Assembly (NCBI GenBank): GCA_965227445.1
Contig: OZ245751.1
Span: 2,232,001 to 2,296,000, forward strand
DNA: 64,000 bases
Reading direction: 5' to 3'
Origin: DT-110 sp030148525
GTDB taxonomy: Bacteria > Bacteroidota > Bacteroidia > Chitinophagales > Saprospiraceae
The notes below the pieces were generated by a model. That model saw only the letters and a program-made list of their open reading frames with translations, was not told where the DNA came from and searched no databases. Below, piece after piece: positions 8,378-15,359 of this stretch; the first letter of the stretch is position 1, and each line of letters starts with the position of its first letter. Position numbers and translations under genes: made by a program.

Positions 8378-9460
8378 CTAATTCCGATCCATACAGTTCA
8401 AATCCTCAAATGCCTGCTTCAGACGTACACGGAACGAGTCTTCCGCGACGCGCAGCCATTTGCGGGGATCGTAGTATTTTTTATTAGGTGAGTCTTCCCC
8501 GTCGGGATTGCCGATCTGCTTTTGCAGATAGTCCTTTTTGTCTTCGTAGTAGTTGCGTACACCATCCCAGAAAGCCCACTGCTGGTCGGTGTCGATGTTC
8601 ATTTTTACCGCACCGTATTCAATGGCTTCGCGAATATCCTCGCGACTGCTACCCGAACCACCGTGGAAAACAAAGTTGACGGGGCGATCATCCTTCGTTC
8701 CGAATTTTTCCTTGATGTGGTCCTGAGAATTCTTTAGGATCACTGGTTGGAGTTTGACATTACCCGGTTTATATACACCGTGGACATTACCAAAGGCTGC
8801 CGCAACGGTAAAGCGTTCGCTTACGGCTTTCAACTTCTCGTAGGCGTGAGCTACTTCTTCCGGTTGAGTGTAAAGCAGGGAGTTGTCGATTTCGGTATTG
8901 TCGACGCCATCTTCTTCGCCCCCGGTCACACCCAGCTCGATTTCGAGGGTCATGCCCAGTTTGTCCATGCGTTTCAGATACTCTACGCAGATATCGATAT
9001 TTTCCTCCAGGGGCTCTTCGGAGAGGTCGAGCATGTGGGAACTGTACAGTGGATATCCACGTGATTCGTAGAAACGCTCACCAGCTTCCAGGAGTCCATC
9101 GACCCAGGGCAGCAGTTTTTTGGCACAGTGGTCGGTATGCAGGATAACGGTTACCCCGTAGGCCTTCGCCATGGTGTGTACGTGCATAGCACCAGAGATG
9201 CCACCCAGTACAGAGGCCTGTTGATTCTCATTCGATAATCCCTTGCCGGCAAAAAAGCTGGCACCACCATTGGAAAATTGCACGATCACCGGGGAGTTCA
9301 CCTCCCGGGCCGTTTCCAGTACCGCGTTGATACTGTTGGTGCCGATCACATTGACGGCCGGCATGGCAAAATCATTATCGTTGGCGTAGTTGAGCAGTTC
9401 GGTTACTTCATCTCCGTGCAGGACACCGGAGCGGAATTTAGTCTTGGTGGTCGCAGCCAT
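8378..9460 (-). CDS. fbaA: class II fructose-1,6-bisphosphate aldolase
   Basis: A 360-residue zinc-dependent aldolase that interconverts fructose-1,6-bisphosphate with glyceraldehyde-3-phosphate and dihydroxyacetone phosphate in glycolysis and gluconeogenesis. Visible hallmarks: PAVNVIGTNSINAVLETARE, QFSNGGASFFAG, the catalytic/metal segment HTDHCAKK (residues 108-115), the acidic stretch LEIELGVTGGEEDGVDN and the phosphate-binding FHGGSGSS. Length and motifs fit the long FbaA type (about 355-360 residues) found in E. coli and Bacteroidota. It is monocistronic on the minus strand, convergent with the AraC gene. Confidence 0.97.
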   Translation of the reverse strand: MAATTKTKFRSGVLHGDEVTELLNYANDNDFAMPAVNVIGTNSINAVLETAREVNSPVIVQFSNGGASFFAGKGLSNENQQASVLGGISGAMHVHTMAKAYGVTVILHTDHCAKKLLPWVDGLLEAGERFYESRGYPLYSSHMLDLSEEPLEENIDICVEYLKRMDKLGMTLEIELGVTGGEEDGVDNTEIDNSLLYTQPEEVAHAYEKLKAVSERFTVAAAFGNVHGVYKPGNVKLQPVILKNSQDHIKEKFGTKDDRPVNFVFHGGSGSSREDIREAIEYGAVKMNIDTDQQWAFWDGVRNYYEDKKDYLQKQIGNPDGEDSPNKKYYDPRKWLRVAEDSFRVRLKQAFEDLNCMDRN

Positions 9461-9539
9461 AAAATTATGTTATTACGAGTTTGTGTTGGCAAAATACGCC
9501 CGTTTTGGGCATTCGCTCTAAAATACAACAATCCTTAGG

Positions 9540-9800
9540 AATGCTAAATGTTGAATGATGGAATTAGCAATGTTCGGTGTTCAGTGCTCAATTAAGTTGA
9601 TTGACCAGTTGTGACTATGGGTAGTTTTGCCCGGGGTTTCTCGCCGCAATTTTTTGGTTCGAAGGCAACGATTTCTTGGCTAGCTGACTCCAATTTCCAA
9701 CCAAAAATTTGCGGCGGTTTTTAGGATTTCAATTGCCTTTTGGCGGAAGCCAAATAAAAACAACGAATCATTGAGCACTCAACATTGATCATTCGCATAC
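9540..9800. repeat. nested inverted-repeat element (about 205-260 bp) upstream of fbaA
   Basis: Two sets of inverted arms share a centre: outer GTTCAGTGCTCAAT (9579-9592) with ATTGAGCACTCAAC (9770-9783), and inner arms at 9642-9659 and 9699-9716 matching at 17 of 18 positions (core CGCCGCAA...TTTTTGGTT). The outer arms are flanked by further CATTCAACATT-type words. No open frame inside has protein character. It resembles a small non-autonomous palindromic element; no target-site duplication was evident by eye. Confidence 0.75.
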
Positions 9801-9873
9801 TATAAAAACGGAATAGCCAAAAAACGAGCAAGCGGTCTGCAAAAAAAGAATCTCAGTCACCGAGTAATAAACC

Positions 9874-9907
9874 AATGCCCCGGGCATCATCCGACACCCG
9901 GGGCATT
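9874..9907 (-). terminator. hairpin terminator candidate downstream of trxB
   Basis: A perfect 11-bp GC-rich stem (AATGCCCCGGG / CCCGGGGCATT) with a 12-nt loop, 55 nt past the trxB stop. It is followed by T-rich sequence in both directions, strongest as CATTTT on the plus strand, so it may work bidirectionally. Confidence 0.65.
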
Positions 9908-9928
9908 CATTTTGTGAACCTGAAACCT

Positions 9929-9966
9929 AATTAAAAATCAAGAATTAAAAATTCAAAATTTTTAAA
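9929..9966. repeat. AATTAAAAATTCAAAATTT word repeat at the trxB 3' end
   Basis: A/T-rich stretch made of AATTAAAAAT / CAAGAATTAAAAATTC / AAAATTTTTAAA units. The trxB stop codon (9962-9964) lies inside it. Confidence 0.6.
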
Positions 9967-10909
9967 TAACGCCCTTCTCCACCAGGTAGCGTTCGGCATC
10001 CAGTGCAGCCATGCAACCCGTCCCCGCAGCGGTTACGGCCTGTCGGTATACATGATCCTGCGCATCACCACTGGCGAACACGCCTTCCACGTTGGTTTTA
10101 GTGGTTCGACCGTCGGTGAGGATATAGCCGGTCTCATCCATCTTCAGGAAATCGTTGAAAATGTCGGTATTGGGCTTGTGACCAATGGCCACGAAGAAGC
10201 CCTTTATTTCCAGGGTTTTCTCCTCCTGTGTTTGATTGTTAACCACCCGTACGCCTTCCACTTCTTCTTCACCCAGTACTTCCTGAGCTTCGGTATTCCA
10301 GTGCACGATGATGTTATCGGTCTTCAATACGCGCTCCTGCATAATTCTGGAAGCGCGGAACTCGTCACGACGCACCAGCATGTGTACGGTGGGGCACAGT
10401 TTGGAGAGGTAGGTTGCTTCCTCACAGGCCGTATCACCACCACCTACCACGGCGACCTCTTGCCCGCGGAAAAAGAACCCATCACAAACCGCACAGGCCG
10501 ACACACCTTTATTAGCCAGGCGTTGCTCCGATTCCAGTCCCAACCATTTGGCACTGGCGCCGGTAGAGATAATGATAGTATTGGCGGTAATTTCCTGACC
10601 GCCTTCCGTCCAGATCTTGTGGACAGCACCGTTACCGAAATCTACCTTAGTGATCATTTCGTAACGCACATCCGTACCGAAGCGCTCGGCTTGTTTCCGG
10701 AAGTCTTCCATCATCTGTGGCCCCATGATACCTTCGGGATAACCGGGATAGTTCTCTACGTCGGTAGTAATCATCAGCTGTCCGCCCGGCTCTTTACCGG
10801 TAAACAATACGGGCGACATATTGGCACGGGCAGCGTAGACCGCAGCGGTATATCCCGCTGGCCCCGACCCGATAATCACACATTTATGGTGTTCAGCAGC
10901 TTCTGCCAT
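9962..10909 (-). CDS. trxB: thioredoxin-disulfide reductase
   Basis: A 315-residue FAD/NADPH enzyme that reduces thioredoxin. FAD-binding GSGPAGYTAA at residues 14-23, redox-active CAVC at 139-142 (GVSACAVCDG), NADPH-binding GGGDTACEEA, and a C-terminal FAD motif GVFASGDAQDHVYRQA. Length is typical. A Bacteroidota -7 box (TATTTTTG) lies 26-33 nt before the start. The stop codon TAA and everything after it for about 40 nt belong to an A/T-rich word repeat (units such as AATTAAAAATTCAAAATTT), so the 3' end of the gene abuts or is formed by a dispersed repeat. Confidence 0.97.
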   Translation of the reverse strand: MAEAAEHHKCVIIGSGPAGYTAAVYAARANMSPVLFTGKEPGGQLMITTDVENYPGYPEGIMGPQMMEDFRKQAERFGTDVRYEMITKVDFGNGAVHKIWTEGGQEITANTIIISTGASAKWLGLESEQRLANKGVSACAVCDGFFFRGQEVAVVGGGDTACEEATYLSKLCPTVHMLVRRDEFRASRIMQERVLKTDNIIVHWNTEAQEVLGEEEVEGVRVVNNQTQEEKTLEIKGFFVAIGHKPNTDIFNDFLKMDETGYILTDGRTTKTNVEGVFASGDAQDHVYRQAVTAAGTGCMAALDAERYLVEKGVI

Positions 10910-10934
10910 GTTTCTGTGTTTTTTTTGTTGGGTG

Positions 10935-10942
10935 CAAAAATA
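10935..10942 (-). promoter_or_regulatory. -7 box of trxB (TATTTTTG)
   Basis: Minus-strand TATTTTTG matches the Bacteroidota sigma-factor -7 consensus TAnnTTTG and lies 26 nt upstream of the trxB ATG. Confidence 0.6.
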
Positions 10943-11007
10943 GATTTTATACGCATAATGAAAAGTGATTCACCGCACAGAATCGTCTATACAGTGCAAT
11001 AACGCTA

Positions 11008-11094
11008 TTAACAGGTTCTAGGTTTGAGGTTTGGGGTTTGAGGTAACCTCTAACCTTACCTCAAACCCCAAACCTCAAACCTCAAACCTGTTAT
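11008..11094. repeat. long palindrome of the GAGGTTTGGGG family, AACAGG/CCTGTT ends
   Basis: An 86-bp inverted repeat: the left arm starts TAACAGGTT at 11009 and reads through GGTTTGAGGTTTGGGG to GAGGTAA; the right arm returns through TTACCTCAAACCCC to AACCTGTTA ending at 11093. A short CCTCTAACC spacer separates the arms, and the main difference is a CTA/TCA triplet near the ends. It lies between divergent trxB and the subtilase gene. Confidence 0.9.
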
Positions 11095-11222
11095 AAAGCC
11101 GATTCGCCGATGGTTTGGGGTCGCTCGACTAACCATTTTGCTTTATTCGTGGAATAGTGTTAGCTTCCTAGGGAAGCCATTAGAGTAAAAAAGATGACTT
11201 CTGTTCACACAAACCGATTGTT

Positions 11223-12740
11223 ATGATGCTGGTATACGGCCTTGCCCTGTTAGGGGCCTTGTTTGCGCTCATTTTTTGGTTCCGCTTTCGCGAAAAAAAA
11301 GTAGCCGGAGCCTTTCGGGCACTCTTCTTTCTGTCCATACTGACCTATTTGGGAAGCTGGCTGTATCAGGCGGCCCCCATGGACTATAAATTCGAGGTCC
11401 TGATCCGCGACCTGGTGTTTATTGGTGTATTGGGCACAGCCTTTAGCTATATCGCCAATTTACGTACTGCTTTCTGGATTGGGTTATTACTCACCCTAGG
11501 CGGCGGCTATTACTACTACAAAACGATTTTACGGCCCACCTTCCCGTTTCAGGAAAAGACCACTCTGACCACGCTCGATCCCGATGGGGAACTCCTGATC
11601 GAACTTGAGCAAGGCAGTGATCTGGAAATGCTCCGCAGCTTGCTCGATCAATACAACCTCATTGTGGAGCGCGCCTTTTTTCCGGAACGCCCCGAAGCTA
11701 CCGACCTCGATGATTTTTACGTGGTAGATGCGCCCGACGGAGCTGATCTGCCATTAATTCGCAAAGCCTTACGGCAAAAGGCTATTGTTGAACACATCGA
11801 AGAAAATGAGCAAATCACCGTTGAGCCCATCAAATCCAATAAGCTGCCACCTAAAATCGAAAAGCGCTACGGCATCAACGATCCCGGACTGGAAAACCTC
11901 TGGAGCTTCGACCGAATGCAAATGGACAAGCTCTTTGAGCTGCTCAAAGATGTAGAACCACAACGCCAGGCCGTAGTGGCCATCCTCGACACAGGTGTCG
12001 ATGCCAAACACGAAGACCTGGCCGATAACTTCACGTCCTTCCGTTCCCGCTACGATAACGACCCCCGCGGTCACGGTACGCACTGTGCGGGAATTGCTGG
12101 TGCGGTATCCAATAATGGGGTAGGGGTGGCCTCCTATTCGCAGACCAATGCCTTTGTCGACATTACCAGTATTAAGGTGCTGAACGCCTACGGCATGGGA
12201 AACCAGAAGACGATCATCAACGGGATTATTGAAGCTACTGATAAGGGAGCCGATGTGATCTCTCTGTCCCTGGGTGGTCCTTCGAATGATAGTCGTCAGC
12301 GAGCCTATTCCCAGGCAGTGGCTTACGCCAAAAAATCGGGTGTCATCGTGGTGGCGGCCGCGGGCAACTCCGATATGAACGCCAAGGATTACAGCCCTGC
12401 TAATGCCGACGGTATTATTACGGTATCTGCTGTGGATAATGAATTGAAAAAAGCGGTATTCTCCAATACGGTACAGGATGTATCTTTGGGCATCGCAGCA
12501 CCGGGAGTCGGCATCTATTCCACTGTGCCGGACAATGGGTACGACACCTATAACGGTACTTCCATGGCTTGTCCATATGTGTCGGGACTGCTCGGCTTGA
12601 TGAAGAGTATTAAGCCCGATCTCACGGCCGAAGAAGCGCATAGAATCTTAAAATCCACCGGCGCTAAAACGAACCAGACCCGTTTGACCGGTAAGTTTAT
12701 TCAGCCGGCGGCAGCTGTAGCAAACATCATTAACAGGTAA
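11223..12740 (+). CDS. membrane-anchored subtilisin-like serine protease (S8)
   Basis: A 505-residue protease. Residues 1-100 hold three to four hydrophobic segments (LVYGLALLGALFALIFWF, AFRALFFLSILTYLG, VFIGVLGTAFSYIANL, FWIGLLLTLGGGYYYY), which would fix it in the inner membrane. A linker with an I9-like propeptide character (about 115-200) follows, then the S8 catalytic domain with Asp in AILDTGVDAKHEDL (~254), His in GHGTHCAGIAGA (~283) and Ser in NGTSMACPYVSG (~446). All triad residues are present. No T9SS tail is visible, so it likely acts at the membrane. The last residues (INR, stop) are encoded by the start of a palindromic repeat. Confidence 0.9.
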   Translation: MMLVYGLALLGALFALIFWFRFREKKVAGAFRALFFLSILTYLGSWLYQAAPMDYKFEVLIRDLVFIGVLGTAFSYIANLRTAFWIGLLLTLGGGYYYYKTILRPTFPFQEKTTLTTLDPDGELLIELEQGSDLEMLRSLLDQYNLIVERAFFPERPEATDLDDFYVVDAPDGADLPLIRKALRQKAIVEHIEENEQITVEPIKSNKLPPKIEKRYGINDPGLENLWSFDRMQMDKLFELLKDVEPQRQAVVAILDTGVDAKHEDLADNFTSFRSRYDNDPRGHGTHCAGIAGAVSNNGVGVASYSQTNAFVDITSIKVLNAYGMGNQKTIINGIIEATDKGADVISLSLGGPSNDSRQRAYSQAVAYAKKSGVIVVAAAGNSDMNAKDYSPANADGIITVSAVDNELKKAVFSNTVQDVSLGIAAPGVGIYSTVPDNGYDTYNGTSMACPYVSGLLGLMKSIKPDLTAEEAHRILKSTGAKTNQTRLTGKFIQPAAAVANIINR

Positions 12741-12847
12741 GAGGTATGAGGTTTGGGGTTTGGGGTTTGAGGTAAGGTTAGAGGTTACCTCAAACCTTAC
12801 CTGACCGCCGAAGTTTCAGCGAAGGAGGTAAACCTCAAATCTGTTAA
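12730..12847. repeat. palindromic repeat shared by the 3' ends of two convergent genes
   Basis: Bounded by TTAACAGG at 12730 and CTGTTAA at 12841-12847, with GAGGTTTGGGG units on the left, an inner GAGGTAAGG / CCTTACCT pair and the CTGACCGCCGAA module seen also near 7101. The stop codons of the subtilase (12738-12740) and of the convergent membrane protein (12816-12818) both fall inside. Confidence 0.9.
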
Positions 12848-14036
12848 AAGCACCTGCTACCAAAAAGAATACACCTAATGGAAGCAGGCATGAAGCAGCA
12901 AAAAGGCCTTCGTAATAGAATGGCAGGAATCCCAATGCTCCCCAGAAGAAGGTTCCCTGCAAAAAGAGGATTCCTTCGGTCAGTACGAAGCCGGCAATGA
13001 GCGAAACCAATCCGGCCCGGATGATACGGCTGTTTGATCGCAGGATCTGGTGGTCGAGGCAAAAAGCCAGCAAGAAGAAGGTCATGGCACCCAAGAGAAT
13101 AAGATGGATGAATCCAATAACGTAGTTCCGGATAGTATAGGCCGCAGTGGCCACCACCGGGAGCACTACCGCTGATTGGATGATCAATTTTGCCATAAAA
13201 CTTGCGAAAGCCAGGTTAAGCAAGATGGTTGTCCAGAACCGGCCACGCAAAAGCCTGCGATGGGGCCATATTAGCTGTACAAAAAGCAGAGCAGCCAGTA
13301 GCTGAACTACCACGCCAATACTGTTGAGTCCAAAAACTAATGGGATGGGATTAGACCAGGCTACTGCCAAAGCGTAAGTCAAAAAAGTGCCTACGACCAA
13401 AAGCCGGAAAAACCAGCAAAGTGTAACGGCAGGAAAAGCGACAGAGCGTTGATCAGCAAGGTGAAAAAACAGGGCCAAACCCGCGAACAGAAACCATCCA
13501 TTAAACTGAAAATGCAAGAAAAACTGTATAGCTGCATAGTAGAGGGCTGATCCGTGACTACCCAACATAATGATGGGGGGAATGGCCCACAAAGCCACTG
13601 TTGATAAAATCATAAACCATAGCGATGCTTTCAGAAATGAAAAGGCCGGTTGCGAAACGCGCGGGATTCGGCGGAAAACGTAATACGCAAATGCATAAGA
13701 AAACACGACGTGCAAGGAGGAAAAGGCAATGGATACCGGACCGTAACCTTGAATCGGAAAGGCGATGGCCATTCCCACTACTGAAGCTTCGGTTAACCAG
13801 AACAATCGTTTCAGGTACCTGGATTCCCGGGCTTCTTTCGACAGAAAGACATGGGCGATCAGTGCAAATAGTGCTAAATACAACCACCCCAGCATTGCTA
13901 CGTGGGAGTGCCCGTGTAATAAAAAGCGGAATTTGACCCATGGCAATTCTACTACAAAAGCATATCTCAAGATAAGCCCCATTATTGCAGCTATCAGAAA
14001 GTTTATAAGGGATACTTGTAACCACCTGCGAATCAT
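12816..14036 (-). CDS. multi-pass membrane protein resembling the heme-copper oxidase subunit I / NnrS group
   Basis: A 406-residue protein with about 12 hydrophobic segments. Helix 2 carries FLLHGHSHVAMLGWLYLALF, a histidine-rich helix start like the heme-ligand helix of cytochrome oxidase subunit I relatives. Further histidines sit in later helices (LHVVFSYAFAYY, FFLHFQFNGWFLFAGLALFFHL, VIGFIHLILLGAMTFF), in the spacing seen in NnrS/CcoN-like proteins associated with nitrogen-oxide metabolism. It is the last gene of a minus-strand set with cytochrome c and an Rrf2 regulator, next to nosZ. An electron-transfer or NO-related role is inference from this context. The terminal residues (FEVYLLR) come from a palindromic repeat. 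The exact family is uncertain. Confidence 0.6.
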   Translation of the reverse strand: MIRRWLQVSLINFLIAAIMGLILRYAFVVELPWVKFRFLLHGHSHVAMLGWLYLALFALIAHVFLSKEARESRYLKRLFWLTEASVVGMAIAFPIQGYGPVSIAFSSLHVVFSYAFAYYVFRRIPRVSQPAFSFLKASLWFMILSTVALWAIPPIIMLGSHGSALYYAAIQFFLHFQFNGWFLFAGLALFFHLADQRSVAFPAVTLCWFFRLLVVGTFLTYALAVAWSNPIPLVFGLNSIGVVVQLLAALLFVQLIWPHRRLLRGRFWTTILLNLAFASFMAKLIIQSAVVLPVVATAAYTIRNYVIGFIHLILLGAMTFFLLAFCLDHQILRSNSRIIRAGLVSLIAGFVLTEGILFLQGTFFWGALGFLPFYYEGLFAASCLLPLGVFFLVAGAFNRFEVYLLR

Positions 14037-14118
14037 AGCTTAATTTTTCTTAAAAAAAATCCTGTCGATCACCGGAATACATTCAGTGAGGACAGGACTG
14101 TAAAAGGGGGAAATAAAA

Positions 14119-14586
14119 TTACTCGCTTTTGTCGTTGTGATACATGAATTCCAACACATCACGTGCATCCCCGATAGAGAGATTTTGGTTGGGCATGCGC
14201 ACCAGACATTCTTCTAATAAGGCTTGGGCGGTAGGGTCCTCCGCCAGCATGACATCTACGTTGGTGATCATATTCATTATCCACTCGGGCTCCCGGATAT
14301 CAGTCAGGCCTTTCCAGCCGGGTCCCACTACGCGTTGATCCGTTAGCTTGTGGCAGGCGGCGCATTTCATTTCGTAAATGGCTTTTCCTTTTTCCACCAT
14401 TGCCGGATTCAAGGGGTCGTTGAGGGTTACATTTTTGACTTCACCAATGCCTTTGTTAGGCCCGGAATCAGCTGTTTTGGCCGTAGATGACGATTTGTCC
14501 TGGGATGCAGAGGGAGTATCAGAACCACCTCCCGAACAACCCACCGTAAGAGCGAGGACAGCGGCAAATAAAAATACTTTTTTCAT
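14119..14586 (-). CDS. c-type cytochrome lipoprotein of the nos locus
   Basis: A 155-residue lipoprotein (MKKVFLFAAVLALTVGC, lipobox Cys17) with a Ser/Asp-rich linker and one class I cytochrome c domain. The heme site is C75-AA-C78-H79, and the likely axial Met lies in VRMPNQNLS. The domain pattern (KGKAIYEMKCAACH...VGPGWKGL) is typical of small monoheme cytochromes found beside clade II nosZ, where they are thought to pass electrons to N2O reductase. It lies 27 nt downstream of the Rrf2 gene, so it is co-transcribed and probably under its control. Confidence 0.9.
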   Translation of the reverse strand: MKKVFLFAAVLALTVGCSGGGSDTPSASQDKSSSTAKTADSGPNKGIGEVKNVTLNDPLNPAMVEKGKAIYEMKCAACHKLTDQRVVGPGWKGLTDIREPEWIMNMITNVDVMLAEDPTAQALLEECLVRMPNQNLSIGDARDVLEFMYHNDKSE

Positions 14587-14613
14587 AATGCGTTTGTTGT
14601 TTATAAATAGCTT

Positions 14614-15039
14614 CTAAAGCGTAAGATTCTTATCGAGTGATTCCTGCGCTACATCCCCTATGGTTTTATCCTGTACCATACTTAGTAATCCATTCCTGAA
14701 ATTGATAGCCTTATGGTGCAATGGACAAGGGTTTTCCGCAGAACACACAGGTAAGCCCAAAATGCAAGAGTGGAAAACCTCCGGACCGTCAATTGATTCT
14801 ATGACACGTACCAGAGGGCTGTCCAGGTTCTGGTCACTGAGATAAAATCCGCCAGTCGGCCCTTTGGAAGAGGAGACCAGTCCCTGGCGGGATAATTCTT
14901 GCAGGATTTTCCCAAGAAAGTGTTTGGGAACCTGTAGTGCATCCGATATTTCTTTGACCCCTAGCTTATGGTCTTCACTACCATGAGCTGCTAAATGCAG
15001 AACAGCACGTATGGCGTATTTACAGGATTTACTAAACAT
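14614..15039 (-). CDS. Rrf2-family transcriptional regulator with [Fe-S]-type cysteines
   Basis: A 141-residue winged-helix regulator (MFSKSCKYAIRAVLHLA; recognition helix near VPKHFLGKILQELSRQGLV; wing SSKGPTGGFYL). Three cysteines, C92, C99 and C105 (C-x6-C-x5-C), sit where NsrR/IscR relatives bind an iron-sulfur cluster, suggesting sensing of NO or Fe-S status. It is divergent from nosZ, with a 320-bp shared control region that has two copies of AAGATAAAAACATC. The NsrR-like role is inferred; RsrR- or IscR-type sensing is also possible. Confidence 0.9.
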   Translation of the reverse strand: MFSKSCKYAIRAVLHLAAHGSEDHKLGVKEISDALQVPKHFLGKILQELSRQGLVSSSKGPTGGFYLSDQNLDSPLVRVIESIDGPEVFHSCILGLPVCSAENPCPLHHKAINFRNGLLSMVQDKTIGDVAQESLDKNLTL

Positions 15040-15162
15040 GGTAACGGGTTTTTATTAAGAGTGAAATGCATACCCATATACTGCTTTCAAAAAGGTTTGG
15101 GCCTCGCCAAACCTTTTTACGCGAGTATAGCTGAGTACTAAGCGCCTAAGTTACCAAAATAT

Positions 15163-15178
15163 AAGATAAAAACATCTT
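15163..15178. promoter_or_regulatory. candidate Rrf2 operator, copy 1
   Basis: AAGATAAAAACATCTT: half sites AAGAT and ATCTT separated by six bases, in the control region between the divergent Rrf2 gene and nosZ. The first 14 bases recur at 15299. The form (inverted AAGAT half sites) resembles NsrR/Rrf2 sites in general layout; assignment is inference. Confidence 0.45.
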
Positions 15179-15298
15179 TTATTCTCTTACTTTGCGCAAG
15201 TACGCTCAAATCAAAAAGGGTAGGGATGATAAATGTCATTCTACGCGGGTGACCTTTATCATAGAAGGGCAATCCAGAATCATGTCTATTTGCAATAG

Positions 15299-15314
15299 AA
15301 GATAAAAACATCCT
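15299..15314. promoter_or_regulatory. candidate Rrf2 operator, copy 2
   Basis: Direct repeat of AAGATAAAAACATC, here followed by CTTT, 46 nt before the nosZ start. Between the two copies is a further inverted pair, ATGATAAA (15226-15233) and TTTATCAT (15255-15262). Confidence 0.45.
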
Positions 15315-15359
15315 TTAATCCTTGAAATAATCGCACCTCGCAATTAAAACAACTCGATT

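Noticed and set aside
9738..9751. Insertion sequence around the nested palindrome upstream of fbaA
   Set aside because: No transposase frame of any size lies inside and no target duplication was seen; annotated only as a repeat.
10052..11002. 316-codon open frame on the plus strand opposite trxB
   Set aside because: Its translation has no family pattern, while the minus strand encodes an intact thioredoxin reductase with all motifs.
11769..12641. 290-codon minus-strand frame within the subtilase gene
   Set aside because: It is antisense to a complete S8 catalytic domain and has no recognisable motifs.
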